Positions 1 through 10,832 of a DNA stretch of 64,000 nt are shown piece by piece. The DNA is taken from positions 372,001 through 436,000 of the forward strand of contig NZ_ANIJ01000018.1 in NCBI RefSeq assembly GCF_000347035.1, in the 5' to 3' direction. Below the pieces are notes generated by a model that saw only the letters and a list, made by a program, of their open reading frames with translations, ran no database searches and had not been told where the DNA came from. The position numbers were made by a program, and so were the translations under genes. Numbering within the stretch: the first letter of the stretch is position 1; every line of letters starts with the position of its first letter. The stretch comes from Leptospira sp. B5-022. GTDB taxonomy: Bacteria; Spirochaetota; Leptospiria; Leptospirales; Leptospiraceae.

Positions 1-3000
1 CGCTTTTAAAGCAAGTAATACGAATAATGCGTCCTTCTTAGTTAGATTTACGGACACTTCTTCTCCGCCGAAAGGTTGGGGTTCCTGGATCGTATCCTGA
101 ACTTGTACAGGCTCTGTCCTACTTTCAGCTTGTACGATTGGGACTTCCGATGTTATCGGTTCCGCAATTTCTCCTAGTTTGGAAAACTCTGCGGTCTCAC
201 AATCTTCTAGTTCCGAAAAGACCAGATTTCGATTTTCTTCTATATGCAGGATTTCGAATGAAGAAGGATCCGGAAATTCCCTCAGAGTTTGCCTTGCCAT
301 TCCTGCAAGATCACCCCTAGCTCCAAGATCGATCAACCTTCGGACTTTCAGATCTTGGAAGAATTGATCCTGGGTCTTGATCCATTGTACCGGCATAGCA
401 AATTGATAGGCTAGTAATTCGATCAATAATATTCTTCGGAGTTCTTTTTCGGAAAGATTTTTGCCTTCTTTTAGGATCTTTTCTAAAATAGGACTTCCGG
501 AGACTTCCCAAACATACTTTATGAATTCTTGATCAATGGAGAATGGTTTTGCAACCAGATTCGGGATATACTTGCCGTCTAATTCTTCGAAACCGGAAAT
601 TTGGGGAACGTTCGCTTCCAGAGTTTTTCTGAATTCTGCAACCCCGTTTACTAAAACCCTTGAATGAAAAGGTACATCTATTCCTTCCAAGCGGATCGTA
701 GTCTTTTTACCTCTCACGATCTCTTTAAAACGATTTTCCATTTCGGATAGCGCCTTGAGATCTCCGGTTACGGAATATTGTTTGTCTCTTATGTTTAAAT
801 TAACTACTTCTAATGGAAGTCCGGTCTCTTCTTTAATTTGAGCGACAACCTTAAGAATGGTTTCTTCATCCAAGCCAACATGCCGATTTCCTAATACTAC
901 GCTCATTCCGAATGGACTTCTTCCTTCCTTATCTCTTGGAACAAGGCTTTGCATGGTAAGTCCTCTTCCATACACGATCCGGATCACATTCTCTAATCCT
1001 AAAAATCCTCTCGCAGATAGAGCGGAAAATTCTCCTAGAGAATGTCCTGCAAACGGAGCCTCTTGATCTAAAAATCCTCTCTCCTTCAAGATCTCCCAAT
1101 CCGCCATAGACTTAGTGACCAAAGCGACTTGTGTAAATTGTGTGAGATGAAGAACACCCTTAGGATGATTCCAAACTTTTTTTCCAACTTTCAATGAAGT
1201 CGGATTATCTTGTACTATCTTTAAAAGAGAGAAGCCTAATTCGTCCCTTGTAGTATTTTCAGCTCTTTGCCAAACGTTTCTTGCCTCCGGGAATTCATCT
1301 CTGAGTTTCATTCCCATTCCTTGGGATTGGGAACCTTGTCCTGTAAATACGTAGCCTGTTTTTTTAGGAGAAACGATTGCTTTCGCGCTTAACTTTTTCT
1401 CTCCGTCTCTGTTGACTAAACTGACGGAAAGAATTTGAGATCCTTTCTTTTGAGAAACATGGATTGCTTCCAAAAGTAATTCTTCGCTTAAATATACGGG
1501 GGCCTCGAAAGTTTCATCGAAGGCGGACAATCTGGAAGGATCTCCTTCACAAAGATCCATTACGATTTTCTTAATTACTCTGGCCGAAGTCCATAAACCG
1601 TGAACGATCCTGTCTTTCCAACCGGCATATTTTGCGAAATCGATATCCGTATGGATCGGATTTGTATCTCCGGAAGCAGCCGAATATTCGCTCATATCCG
1701 AAGGAGCGTAAAAAGTTTCGGATATGATCTTATAAGGTTTTGCAAGTGGAACTTCAGGATCACCTTCCGAAAGGTTGGTGAAGAATCGATCCAAGGATGT
1801 TGGGATTCCGATTTGGACTTTTTCTTCTAATTTGAATTCTCCCCATTCTTCGAAATGAGAGCCTGAAACCTTTTCAATCTTACCTTCTACTTTATGAAGT
1901 TCTTGATTTGCTCCCAAATATCGAACTAAACGATTTCCGGATGTGAATTTTAGTTTAGACCCGACTGAACTTATATTTTGACCTTCCTTTTTATGGATCC
2001 AAGGAATTGAATTTAGAAGATTAGATTCCGCTTCGGATCGGATCAGAATACTTTTTTCAAAAGGTAAACAATCGAATTCTTCGAATTTAGAATGGACGTC
2101 TCTTATCAAAAACCCGGTTTGGAAAGAGCATATCTTCTTTCCTTCTTTTGAAATTTCTCCCAGGATCTGGATCTCCTGTCCGGAACCAAGTTTACGGACT
2201 TTCGCAAGTCTTGCTTTGGACTTTAGCTTATCTCCGGGAATCAATTCGGCGGCTTCTCTTTCCCATTGGAAATTTTGGGAGAAGTGTAAAAGTCTAAATA
2301 AATTCTTATTTTCTAATGTAAACAATGGAGCGAGTAATACTTTCCAAGCAAAAGCGGTACTCATTCCAAGAGGAGGATTCGGATCGGATTTAAGATCCGT
2401 TCTCCTTAATTCTCCGATCGCTTTTCGGAAATTTAAAATAGATTCCTTATCGATTACGATCTCGGATTCTAATTCTTGTGAAATATTCTTGGAAGAATTA
2501 AGATCGATCCTTTGATTTAATCCCCATGTTTTCAGATAAAGATCCAGACCCGATTTTTCTCTAACCGTAAGATCTTCCTCTATGAATGCCCCTAAAGTTT
2601 TTCCTGCACTGAATTTTCTTTGAAAAGGGATCGCAGCCCCGTCTTTTGGATCATAAAAGAATAGCTTCAACTCCGCAGAATCTTTTTCAGAAAGTTTTAA
2701 TTCTACTTTTAGTTTGTTTTCTTCCAAAACTTGGATCAGTAATAATTCTTTTGAATCGCTTGTCTCCCAGACGAACTTTCTGCCGACTCTCGGTTCGAAG
2801 AATAGTTTTAGATCGGATGAATTTTGTCCGATTTTGGAAGATCGTAAAACTGCAGTCAGGAAACCTTTTCCTAATGCTGCTAAATGAACGATCCATTCAT
2901 TCGGAGTTACATCAAGATTATCGAATATAGAGATGGAATTGTTACTGATTTGTTCTTCTGAGATTAAATTCAGGATATTTTTTCTTTGGGATTCTGAATC

Positions 3001-5817
3001 AAATAGATCCTCCCATGGGATTTTTTTAGCTTTGGAACTTTCTAAACTTGCTTGTAAAAAATTTCGGAAGATAGAGGAGACCGGCTCGTTTGGTTTGTGA
3101 ATTCCTTTGATCGCTCTTGGTCCAGGGATCCAAGCACAAGAATCCGGTTCCATATCCACACAATGAGAATACCAGAGGGAATCCGAGCGAACCCATTTTA
3201 CTAAGTCCTCGTCGATAACGGGGATGAAGTTTACAGGCTTGCCGGGTCTTTTACAAACATCAAAGAAGAAAATAATATCTTCCGGTAATATAAGAATTGT
3301 ATCAGCACTTGGGTATCTTGTCTTCCATTCGTGAACAAAACCATTCGGATCAAAGTCGGAGTTTACTTTTTCCAGTATAGAATTTTGATCCGTCGGTTCG
3401 GAGATACGGGCCTCGAATCTTTCTACTAATTCTATGAATCTATTTCTGAAACTTTTATCTATGAACGGATGATCCGGCCAATCCCCTTCCGGAGAGATCA
3501 ATCTTTTCCCAGGGCAAGTAAGTTCCAAATATCTAGAAAGGATTTGAGTATAACTCATCTCTTCCAGATCGCCGAAGTACGGTTTTGCGGTGGAATTGAT
3601 AAGGGAGATTAATTCTTTCTTTTTGGACAGGGTGGCTTTTTTAGCCTCCTCTGTTTCTTTTCCCTTTGTGAGTTCTTCCGCAAGAGAGGAAAGTTTGGTC
3701 CAAGTATTTTCCGCGTAATAAATATCGGCACCTAAGCCCGATCTTCCTGAGATGACCCCGCCTGCATTCTTACCATCTTGTGTGGTCTTCCAATTTTCAG
3801 ATCCTGAGATCTCTACGAGAGCTTGTTTAATTTTTTCCGATGTGGCACATTCCTTGGAAGCCATGAGTCTGGTGCCGAGGAAAACTGCGTCTACCGGCAT
3901 TGGATTTTTACCTGCCCATGTTCCGAATAGCCAAGACTTGGAGTCTTGCGGTTCGGCAATTCCTCCACCGACAGCTAAGATAATATTTTTACAATCTCTG
4001 ATCTCGCTATAAGTAGATCGGACCAATTCTTCTAGATCTTCCCAACTGTGATGGCCTCCAGCGGCTCCACCTTCGATTTGCATTAGGATTTTTGAATCCG
4101 GCATTTGTTTTGCTATGGAGAGAACTTGCCGGATCTGTTTTTGGGTTCCAGGTTTGAAAGAATTCAACCAGATTCCATGAGATTCAAAATCCTTTAATAT
4201 TCGTATTGCTTCATCCGTATCAGGAATTCCTGCCGAGATGGTGACTCCTTCGATTGGAGCTCCTTCACTCTTGAGTTTTTTCACCAGAGGAACTTGTAGA
4301 TTCCATAAATAAGCATCTAAGTATAGAAGATTAACAACTATACCGACTCCCGGAGGTAATTCTTTTCGAAATACTTCCATTCTTTTTCGAAATAGTTCCT
4401 CCGTTACTTGTCCACCACCGGCCCATTCGACCAAGTATCCATCATTTGCGGCAGCGATCACAATTCCCGGTTCAACGGTAGAAGGAGTCATACCTCCTCC
4501 AAAGACCGGAGCTCTTCCAGTCCATACGGAATAGTTGTTTTTTAAGAATACTTTTCCGTTCGGTAGTTCTACGGTCTCAGGCTGGAATTCTTTCCATGAT
4601 TTAGGAAATTCCAAATTAGTTTCTTTGGTGAAAGATCTATACGAATCGGATTTGCTTAAGTTTCGAATGAGATAGGATTTGCCTTTCAGACTGGGAGAGC
4701 ATAATTTCTCCGCATCTACTCCCGGACCGAAAGAGATGAGTAAAATTTTACCTTTTTCTTTTTCTAAACATCCTAAACAGGTTTCCCAATCTAAGGTTTC
4801 CGCTACCGCCATTCTGGATAATGCAAGAGCAATGTCCGATTCCGTTCTGAGATCTCTTCCATCTCTTGTATCATATAAAGGAATTTTTAGATCGGATTGT
4901 TTAGGATTGAATCCTATTCTTTTTACGTCCTCTTCCAGAAGAATAGGGACTCTTCGTAATAAAGGGCTATGAAATGGAGCGGAAATTTTTAGAAATGCCC
5001 AGGACTCCGGATTAGGGAAACTATTATTTGCGAGATAGTTTCTGAACTCTAATAAAGATTCGGGAGACCCGCAAACAACTCTTGCTTTTGGTCCGTTCTT
5101 TAACCCTAAATATACTGTATCTTCGGAACTTCTAGTTGAATTAAATTTTTCTAATACTTCTCCCAGTAAGAAATCGTTTTCCGATCTTAAAACCGCCATA
5201 GGAGAAGCAATCTCATCCTGCTTTAGAAGTTTTTTTGCAAAAACATCCAATTCTAAAATCGGAAATTCTTCTTGGGTCCGTATGCCAAGACTGATCAGGT
5301 TCCTAAGTATCATTGATAAATTTTTCAAGAACGTGGCTTTATCAGGAGAAGAAGATAATAAGAAACCGGCATATACACCCTGAGAATGACCGAATATTCC
5401 TGAAGTTTCGTTAAACAAAGCCTCCCAGTTCGATACGTCTTGTAGGACTCTGTATAAGGCCGAAGCCTGAGCTAAAAAGATAAGCGGAATACTATAGGAA
5501 CAATTCTTTAAGATGGAATGATCCGGAGTTAAATCAGGTTGATCGAGCCAGTCCTTTAAATGGAAGCCCAAAGGTAATGATCCGATCAGCCTGTCTTTAT
5601 GGATTGCTTTACATTCTTCCTCGATGGAAGAGAAGACAGTTTGCCAAAATTCCGAATGTGTATGGCCTTCTTCATAGAAAGATCGTAATTCAGGAAGTGG
5701 ATCAGCTCCTTGTCCGCTAAAGGTTATAAAGGTTTTAACGGATTGAGCGGAAAGATTTTTAAAGATGGATGGTGCTTGTTCGGAAGATAAAGCTCCGCTT
5801 GAATAATTCGTTTTCAT
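1..5817 (-). CDS. Type I fatty acid synthase, N-terminal 1939 residues (AT-ER-DH-MPT), truncated by window edge
   Basis: Open without a stop from an ATG at 5817 to base 1, so the C-terminus lies outside the window. A GGAAGGG Shine-Dalgarno sits 5 nt before the ATG. Domains in order: an acyltransferase with FSGQGAD near residue 35, GHSQG (Ser145) and APFHS; an FMN-type enoyl reductase with GGGMTPSTV at 440 and a GGAAGGHHS loop; a long linker; a MaoC hot-dog dehydratase with SGDTNPIH (Asp1384, His1389) and the following VHG; and a second acyltransferase with FTGQGSQ at 1491 and GHSLG (Ser1593), as in malonyl/palmitoyl transferases. The last residues (LTKKDALFVLLALKA) resemble the start of an ACP. 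AT-ER-DH-MPT is the order of the fungal FAS beta subunit and of actinobacterial FAS-I. Role inferred: de novo or specialised acyl chain synthesis from malonyl-CoA in the cytosol. The KS, KR and most of the ACP are not visible. Confidence 0.9.
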   Translation of the reverse strand, partial: MKTNYSSGALSSEQAPSIFKNLSAQSVKTFITFSGQGADPLPELRSFYEEGHTHSEFWQTVFSSIEEECKAIHKDRLIGSLPLGFHLKDWLDQPDLTPDHSILKNCSYSIPLIFLAQASALYRVLQDVSNWEALFNETSGIFGHSQGVYAGFLLSSSPDKATFLKNLSMILRNLISLGIRTQEEFPILELDVFAKKLLKQDEIASPMAVLRSENDFLLGEVLEKFNSTRSSEDTVYLGLKNGPKARVVCGSPESLLEFRNYLANNSFPNPESWAFLKISAPFHSPLLRRVPILLEEDVKRIGFNPKQSDLKIPLYDTRDGRDLRTESDIALALSRMAVAETLDWETCLGCLEKEKGKILLISFGPGVDAEKLCSPSLKGKSYLIRNLSKSDSYRSFTKETNLEFPKSWKEFQPETVELPNGKVFLKNNYSVWTGRAPVFGGGMTPSTVEPGIVIAAANDGYLVEWAGGGQVTEELFRKRMEVFRKELPPGVGIVVNLLYLDAYLWNLQVPLVKKLKSEGAPIEGVTISAGIPDTDEAIRILKDFESHGIWLNSFKPGTQKQIRQVLSIAKQMPDSKILMQIEGGAAGGHHSWEDLEELVRSTYSEIRDCKNIILAVGGGIAEPQDSKSWLFGTWAGKNPMPVDAVFLGTRLMASKECATSEKIKQALVEISGSENWKTTQDGKNAGGVISGRSGLGADIYYAENTWTKLSSLAEELTKGKETEEAKKATLSKKKELISLINSTAKPYFGDLEEMSYTQILSRYLELTCPGKRLISPEGDWPDHPFIDKSFRNRFIELVERFEARISEPTDQNSILEKVNSDFDPNGFVHEWKTRYPSADTILILPEDIIFFFDVCKRPGKPVNFIPVIDEDLVKWVRSDSLWYSHCVDMEPDSCAWIPGPRAIKGIHKPNEPVSSIFRNFLQASLESSKAKKIPWEDLFDSESQRKNILNLISEEQISNNSISIFDNLDVTPNEWIVHLAALGKGFLTAVLRSSKIGQNSSDLKLFFEPRVGRKFVWETSDSKELLLIQVLEENKLKVELKLSEKDSAELKLFFYDPKDGAAIPFQRKFSAGKTLGAFIEEDLTVREKSGLDLYLKTWGLNQRIDLNSSKNISQELESEIVIDKESILNFRKAIGELRRTDLKSDPNPPLGMSTAFAWKVLLAPLFTLENKNLFRLLHFSQNFQWEREAAELIPGDKLKSKARLAKVRKLGSGQEIQILGEISKEGKKICSFQTGFLIRDVHSKFEEFDCLPFEKSILIRSEAESNLLNSIPWIHKKEGQNISSVGSKLKFTSGNRLVRYLGANQELHKVEGKIEKVSGSHFEEWGEFKLEEKVQIGIPTSLDRFFTNLSEGDPEVPLAKPYKIISETFYAPSDMSEYSAASGDTNPIHTDIDFAKYAGWKDRIVHGLWTSARVIKKIVMDLCEGDPSRLSAFDETFEAPVYLSEELLLEAIHVSQKKGSQILSVSLVNRDGEKKLSAKAIVSPKKTGYVFTGQGSQSQGMGMKLRDEFPEARNVWQRAENTTRDELGFSLLKIVQDNPTSLKVGKKVWNHPKGVLHLTQFTQVALVTKSMADWEILKERGFLDQEAPFAGHSLGEFSALSARGFLGLENVIRIVYGRGLTMQSLVPRDKEGRSPFGMSVVLGNRHVGLDEETILKVVAQIKEETGLPLEVVNLNIRDKQYSVTGDLKALSEMENRFKEIVRGKKTTIRLEGIDVPFHSRVLVNGVAEFRKTLEANVPQISGFEELDGKYIPNLVAKPFSIDQEFIKYVWEVSGSPILEKILKEGKNLSEKELRRILLIELLAYQFAMPVQWIKTQDQFFQDLKVRRLIDLGARGDLAGMARQTLREFPDPSSFEILHIEENRNLVFSELEDCETAEFSKLGEIAEPITSEVPIVQAESRTEPVQVQDTIQEPQPFGGEEVSVNLTKKDALFVLLALKA

Positions 5818-6416
5818 ATATTGACCCTTCCATTTTATTTTTCATTTGTTAAGATTTCATTTGAACTGGAAGAGGTTACGTTTTGATTTCAAGAAAAAAT
5901 TTTTTTATGCTTAATAAAATAGAAATCGAAATTATGAACACCTGTTTGGACGGATGTAACAAATGCTATACATAAGTAATTTCCTAATTTATAATATGAA
6001 TGCATAAATATTATGCTGATGAACGTTCGTTAGTTAAATAAGTTAGCTAACAATCGTTCGCTAATGGCGTTTGTTTATTGTTCAAAGGCTTACGTTTTGT
6101 AGTAAATATATTTCATTAAAATGAACGTATGCTTACATAATATTAATAAAATATAAAGCATTATGAGGTGCGGATCTTATTGCGGTTCCTTCCTGTATCG
6201 ATTGATGAGAAGCCTCGGTTTCGGGTCAGGTTTGGAAAAAATACCCGTTGGAAACCGGAGCCGTCGGATCCGGATTTAAGAATGGGATCAATGTGTTTTT
6301 ACGGGGGAGGTTATGGGATCCGGAATCTTCCGGTCGGGTCTATATATTCCGGACCGGAAAGCCTGAGTCGTTTCTGTTCTAGAATATAATAAAAATAGAA
6401 TATATAATCTTTGGGT
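5818..6416. other. Intergenic region upstream of the FAS gene; no gene supported
   Basis: About 600 bp separate the FAS start from the end of the receiver gene. The FAS-proximal half is very AT-rich and holds the dyad operators listed separately. The distal half (about 6164-6380) is richer in GC and repeats TCCGGA-type words, but its only reading frame (6168-6389, plus, 73 codons) has no Shine-Dalgarno, domain or neighbour support. I take the stretch as promoter and leader DNA. Confidence 0.6.
6021..6063. promoter_or_regulatory. Tandem dyad operators upstream of the FAS gene (TetR-type)
   Basis: Two adjacent dyads lie about 205-245 bp before the FAS start. The first contains the palindrome GAACGTTC (6021-6028) inside AACGTTCGTT (6022-6031). 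The second is a 20-bp imperfect inverted repeat, TAGCTAACAATCGTTCGCTA (6044-6063), with 8 of 10 base pairs matched; it partly overlaps the perfect palindrome GTTAGCTAAC (6042-6051). Size and symmetry fit TetR-family operators. The regulator is unknown. Confidence 0.55.
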
Positions 6417-6833
6417 TTAGGATTTCAGTTTGCTTAAAAAATCCGAGAATACTCCGCTTGTCGGTAGGAGTATGACTTCTCCTTTTTTTAATGGGACTTT
6501 TGGCACCATATATTCCACTCCTGCAAACCAAGGAAGGAAATATTTACTTATCGCCATTACTCCGGATACGTCGAATCCGGTAGTAGCGATCACTTTAATT
6601 CCTTCGAATCCATCTTGGTAGATCCTACGGATCATCCAAAGACCGGAGGTCTGGGTTTCCATTGTGATGTCGGTGATGACAGCTTTGAGTTTATGTTTAT
6701 TTGCGAGATAAAGATCCCAACCTTGCGAAGCATCTATAGCTCGAAGTACGTCGCATCCGTTTGCTTGGAGGTAGGTTTTGAGATTATTCGCATAACGATC
6801 ATTGTCGTCCACTACGAGAACTAATGGTTTCAA
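6417..6833 (-). CDS. Stand-alone response-regulator receiver domain protein
   Basis: This 138-residue protein is a single CheY-like receiver domain with no output domain. Visible are the acidic pair Asp9-Asp10, phosphoacceptor Asp55 (AVITDITM), Thr84/85 and Lys112 (VPK). The last 25 residues add a short tail. Its ATG overlaps the stop of the ABC transporter gene in an ATGA arrangement, so it is the last, translationally coupled gene of the operon from 11992. It may pass phosphate by protein contact or modulate the transporter; the cognate kinase is not adjacent. The family call is firm, the role is not. Confidence 0.85.
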   Translation of the reverse strand: MKPLVLVVDDNDRYANNLKTYLQANGCDVLRAIDASQGWDLYLANKHKLKAVITDITMETQTSGLWMIRRIYQDGFEGIKVIATTGFDVSGVMAISKYFLPWFAGVEYMVPKVPLKKGEVILLPTSGVFSDFLSKLKS

Positions 6834-8737
6834 GGTAGCATCCCCACTCCGGCGTATTGATTGTCTGTAAGTTTACGATAAAGACCGTTTTTCTCCATTA
6901 GAGAATTATGATTTCCTTCCTCTACAATCCTTCCGTTGTCCATAACAAGTATACGAGGGATATCCTTGATTGTAGAAAGTCGATGAGCGATCACGAAAGT
7001 AGTACGGTTTGCGAATAATCTACGGAATGCATCGCTTACTAATCTTTCGGATTCTGCGTCTAATGCGGAAGTGGCCTCATCCAAGATCATGATCTCGGGA
7101 TCTCTTAATAGGGCTCTTGCTATCACAAGCCTTTGTCTCTGACCGCCTGAAAGATTTAAACCTCTCACTCCCAGGATACTATCGTATCCATTATCCATTT
7201 GTTTGATAAAGTCATGGGCGTGAGCAAGCCTCGCAGCTCGGATTACATCTTTCCTGCTCGCTCCCGGTTTTCCATACGCGATATTATCCGCCACTTTTCC
7301 GTGGAATAGAAAAATGTCTTGGGTCACGATCCCGATCTTATTGCGTAGATCGGCAAGAGAAAGATCCTTAATATTTTGTCCATCGAACTCGATCGACCCT
7401 ACACTCGGATCAAAGAATCTAGGAATTAAGTCCATTAATGTGGATTTTCCACAACCGCTTGCACCTACAATTGCGATCGTTTCGCCCACTTTCACATTTA
7501 AGTTAATATCTTTCAATACTTCTGCATTCGTTCCAGGATAAGCGAAGTTTATACCTTTAAACTGGATCGAGTTAGTAACTCTTTCTACTTTTACTTTTTC
7601 TTCTTCGCTATGATCTTCCGTTTCCAGATCGATGATCTCGAATATCCTTTTGCCCGCGATGATTGCTTGCGAAATTTTTCCCACCATCTGCGATAATTGT
7701 GTTAAAGGACGAAGAAGGAAAAGTAGCGTCAGAAGAAATACCATGAACTGCCCCACAGTGAATGGGGTACCTACGTTCCCTGCGAGAATATACTTTGCAC
7801 CTAATGCAAAAAAACCGAGAGCCACTAATGAGGAAGTCAACTCGACTAAGCTCGGAGCGATCTGAAGATAATACTGCCCTTTAAAATTCCTACGATAAAC
7901 GTTCTGATTGATCTTTCGGAATTTTTCCTTCTCGTAATTTTCCGTGTTAAAAACACGAATCACTTTGATTCCGGAAATCATCTCTTGTAGATTCGCGTTC
8001 AGATCCGCCATCTTTTCTTGAAATCGTTCCGTTGATCTTGTGATCTTTTTAGTAAATAAGGTTACCGGGAGGATGATCAAAGGTACGATCCCGCATGCGA
8101 TAAGTAGAAGTTCCGTATTCAAATAAAGTAATACTAGGAGGTGAGTGATTACGTAGAAAAAGTTGATCGTAGCATCTCTGAAATTGGAAGAAATCACGGC
8201 GGCTACCACTTCTACATCGTTGATAATCCTACTCATCAAAAGTCCCGTTTTTTCCTTAAAGAAAAAGGTGAGAGGGAGCATTTGGTTTTTCTCGAACAAT
8301 TCCTGTCGGATATCCCTAACGGCCCAATAGCCGGCAGTTGCAAGACAATACACCGAAGCAAGATACGTGAGCAGCTTGAGCCCGTACAAAGGAAGTATTA
8401 AAAGACAAACCGCCCAAACCACTTCCTTAGGTTCCATGTATTTGGTGCGTCCGTTAGACCATCTTTTAACGTCTATCAGTACTTTTTTGGCTCTTTCTAC
8501 AGGATTTAAACGGATCTCTAAGTTGGATTCTTCTTTTGCGATGATTTCCTGTTCAGCTTCCGTGAATTCGAATTGGAAGCGAGAATTCGGATCCGCTGCC
8601 ATAGTATCGAAAAGAGGAATGATCGAGGTTAAAGAGACTGCATTTAAGATCGCAGTCAAAAGGGCGAATGCAATACCTAATGAAAATCTGTACTTATAAC
8701 GTACTGAATAACTCATTAAGCGGAAAAAAATTTTCAT
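6830..8737 (-). CDS. MsbA-type ABC exporter (fused membrane and ATPase domains)
   Basis: A 635-residue half-transporter: an N-terminal six-helix ABC membrane domain (about residues 15-370, with a large charged insert near 60-110 after the first helix) followed by an ATPase domain. The nucleotide-binding part shows Walker [10 protein letters not shown] near residue 425, the signature LSGGQRQR, Walker [12 protein letters not shown] and the switch IAHRLSTI. Homodimers of this type flip lipids (lipid A cores, glycolipids) or export drugs across the inner membrane. It begins 5 nt after trpG and overlaps the receiver gene by 4 nt, so it is co-transcribed with both. The substrate cannot be read from sequence; the link with tryptophan genes is probably operonic convenience. 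Confidence 0.9.
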   Translation of the reverse strand: MKIFFRLMSYSVRYKYRFSLGIAFALLTAILNAVSLTSIIPLFDTMAADPNSRFQFEFTEAEQEIIAKEESNLEIRLNPVERAKKVLIDVKRWSNGRTKYMEPKEVVWAVCLLILPLYGLKLLTYLASVYCLATAGYWAVRDIRQELFEKNQMLPLTFFFKEKTGLLMSRIINDVEVVAAVISSNFRDATINFFYVITHLLVLLYLNTELLLIACGIVPLIILPVTLFTKKITRSTERFQEKMADLNANLQEMISGIKVIRVFNTENYEKEKFRKINQNVYRRNFKGQYYLQIAPSLVELTSSLVALGFFALGAKYILAGNVGTPFTVGQFMVFLLTLLFLLRPLTQLSQMVGKISQAIIAGKRIFEIIDLETEDHSEEEKVKVERVTNSIQFKGINFAYPGTNAEVLKDINLNVKVGETIAIVGASGCGKSTLMDLIPRFFDPSVGSIEFDGQNIKDLSLADLRNKIGIVTQDIFLFHGKVADNIAYGKPGASRKDVIRAARLAHAHDFIKQMDNGYDSILGVRGLNLSGGQRQRLVIARALLRDPEIMILDEATSALDAESERLVSDAFRRLFANRTTFVIAHRLSTIKDIPRILVMDNGRIVEEGNHNSLMEKNGLYRKLTDNQYAGVGMLP

Positions 8738-8742
8738 TTGAT

Positions 8743-9321
8743 TTATGCTTCTGACACGATTCGAGAAAAATTTCTCACCAGCTCCAATCCGTTTTGGGTC
8801 ATGATAGACTCCGGATGGAATTGCACTCCGTATAAATGAGGTTTTGTCTTATGACGCACTCCCATAATAATCCCGTCTTCCGTTTTGGAGGAGACTTCCA
8901 ATACGTCGGGAAGGCTTTCCGGTTGGATCACAAGAGAATGATATCTGGTGGCTAAAAAAGGTGATGGTAATGATTTATAAATATCCTTACCATCATGTTC
9001 AATCAGACTTACTTTTCCGTGCATGATAGTCGGAGCGTTTACGATCTTTCCGCCATTGACGAGTCCTATAGCTTGGTGACCTAAACATACGCCTAAGATC
9101 GGAAGTTGTCCAGCCAGTTCTTTTAAAATGTCTATACATACTCTCGAGTCTTCAGGACGTCCAGGGCCGGGACTTAATACGATCCCTTTCGGATCTAATC
9201 TTTTGATCTCGTTTAGATCTATCTTATCGTTGCGAAAAACTTCTACCTTGTTGCCGATCTGCGAAAAATACTGATACAGATTATATGTAAAAGAATCGTA
9301 ATTGTCTACGAGAAGGATCAT
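8743..9321 (-). CDS. trpG: Anthranilate synthase glutamine amidotransferase component
   Basis: A 192-residue class I glutamine amidotransferase. The catalytic triad is visible as Cys79 (GVCLGHQ), His169 and Glu171 (QFHPES), with the oxyanion PGPG segment at 51-54. It releases ammonia from glutamine for TrpE to make anthranilate from chorismate, the first committed step to tryptophan. Its ATG overlaps the trpE stop by 4 nt, consistent with stoichiometric coupling. It could also serve p-aminobenzoate synthase (PabA), as shared subunits do. Length is normal for the family. Confidence 0.95.
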   Translation of the reverse strand: MILLVDNYDSFTYNLYQYFSQIGNKVEVFRNDKIDLNEIKRLDPKGIVLSPGPGRPEDSRVCIDILKELAGQLPILGVCLGHQAIGLVNGGKIVNAPTIMHGKVSLIEHDGKDIYKSLPSPFLATRYHSLVIQPESLPDVLEVSSKTEDGIIMGVRHKTKPHLYGVQFHPESIMTQNGLELVRNFSRIVSEA

Positions 9322-10832
9322 CTATTCCATTCTCCTTTCAATCCGTTTCTTGCAAAGTCCACAGCTCTAAGTAAAGCGGCCATTTTATTTTTGGTCTCTT
9401 CTAATTCGCCTTCAGGAGATGAATCATACACCACTCCGCCCCCCGCTTGGACGAATGCCTTTTCGCCGTAAAAAGAGATCGTGCGGATCACTATCGCCAT
9501 ATCAGTATCTCCTTGGTAGGAAATATAACCTAAGGCTCCGGAATAAATCCCTCTTCTGGTTCTTTCTAATTCGTCTATGATCTCCATAGCTCTAATCTTA
9601 GGTGCTCCTGAAACCGTTCCAGCAGGAAGAGTGGCTCTAAGAAGATCGTAAACGGATTTTCCTTCTTCCAAAATACCCGAGCACTGGCTCACAATATGCA
9701 TTACGTGGGAATATTTTTCTATAATTTTGAAGTCTTCAACTCGAACACTTCCCGCTTCACAAACCCTGCCTAGGTCGTTCCTTCCTAGATCAACGAGCAT
9801 GATATGTTCTGCGATCTCTTTGGGATCCGCTAAAAGATTTTCTTCTAGAAGTTTATCCGCTTCCGGATTGGCTCCTCTCGGTCTTGTACCTGCGATCGGT
9901 CGGAGGTACGTTTTTCTATCCTTACATTTTACCATGATCTCAGGAGAAGATCCGACTAAGGAAATATCGTCCAATTTGAGGAAATACATATAAGGACTCG
10001 GATTAACGGTCCTTAATCCGCGATATACTTGGAAAGGAGGAACTCCCGGTCGGAATTCCAACTTTCTAGAAGGAACGACTTGGAAGATATCTCCCGCGTA
10101 AATATATTCCTTCGCTTTTTGGACCGCTTTTTTATAATCCTCGTCCGGAATATTAGGAGTGTATTCCAACTTCTCCTTGGATTCCAATGGATGCTTGACC
10201 CAACCTGGGAGTTCTCCCTCTCGGATCTCTTTTTCGATTGCATCAATTCTTTCTAATGTAGCTTCGTAACAAGCTTTGGGATCTTCGTATTCTGAAAGAC
10301 GTGCGTTTACAACGATCCTTAAAAGGCGATCCACATGATCTACAACCAGTATCTCGTCGTATAAAGCGAAGTAAACATCGGGAGAAGGTTCGTCTTCCGG
10401 TTTAGTATCCGGGATATTTTCATAATAACGTACAGCTGCAAAGGAAAGGAATCCTACTGCTCCACCTTGGAAAGAAGGAAGCCTATGATCCGGAACGTAA
10501 ATATCGTCTCCCATGGAATATTCCAAAAGGAATAAAGGATCGTAAGTGATGATCTCGGTTTCCGGTTCTTTTCTTTTGGAAACGTAGAATAGACCGTTCT
10601 TACCGTACAGTAGTCGATAGGGATCTTTTCCTAAGAAGGAATTTCTACCTACATTCTCTCCACCTTCTACCGATTCTAGAAGAAAAGAATGTTTGGCCTC
10701 GGTGCCTCCCCATTTTGCAAAAAGAGACACCGGGGTTTCCAAATCCAAGAAGACCTGTTTGAAAACCGGGATCAAATTCCCGGACTTTGTTTTTTCCAGG
10801 AATTCTTCGTATGTTAAGGAAAATTCCTTCAG
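9318..10832 (-). CDS. trpE: Anthranilate synthase component I, probable CTG start
   Basis: Chorismate-binding enzyme that makes anthranilate with TrpG. Typical motifs are the N-terminal [11 protein letters not shown], the PSPYMYFL segment of the feedback site region, [25 protein letters not shown] and the C-terminal AGGGVVYDS. The first conventional start is a TTG at 10775, which gives 485 residues and cuts into the conserved N-terminus. The frame stays open upstream and encodes [18 protein letters not shown] just before LIPVFKQ, which matches the usual TrpE N-terminus. The best start there is a CTG at 10832, 8 nt after AGAAGGA (10841-10847) and overlapping the preceding TGA as CTGA, giving 504 residues. 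The function is certain; the CTG start is inferred. Confidence 0.93.
   Translation of the reverse strand: MKEFSLTYEEFLEKTKSGNLIPVFKQVFLDLETPVSLFAKWGGTEAKHSFLLESVEGGENVGRNSFLGKDPYRLLYGKNGLFYVSKRKEPETEIITYDPLFLLEYSMGDDIYVPDHRLPSFQGGAVGFLSFAAVRYYENIPDTKPEDEPSPDVYFALYDEILVVDHVDRLLRIVVNARLSEYEDPKACYEATLERIDAIEKEIREGELPGWVKHPLESKEKLEYTPNIPDEDYKKAVQKAKEYIYAGDIFQVVPSRKLEFRPGVPPFQVYRGLRTVNPSPYMYFLKLDDISLVGSSPEIMVKCKDRKTYLRPIAGTRPRGANPEADKLLEENLLADPKEIAEHIMLVDLGRNDLGRVCEAGSVRVEDFKIIEKYSHVMHIVSQCSGILEEGKSVYDLLRATLPAGTVSGAPKIRAMEIIDELERTRRGIYSGALGYISYQGDTDMAIVIRTISFYGEKAFVQAGGGVVYDSSPEGELEETKNKMAALLRAVDFARNGLKGEWNR

Noticed and set aside
6168..6389. 73-codon plus-strand frame upstream of the FAS gene
   Set aside because: No ribosome site or domain; Pro/Arg/Gly-rich translation of a GC-rich patch.
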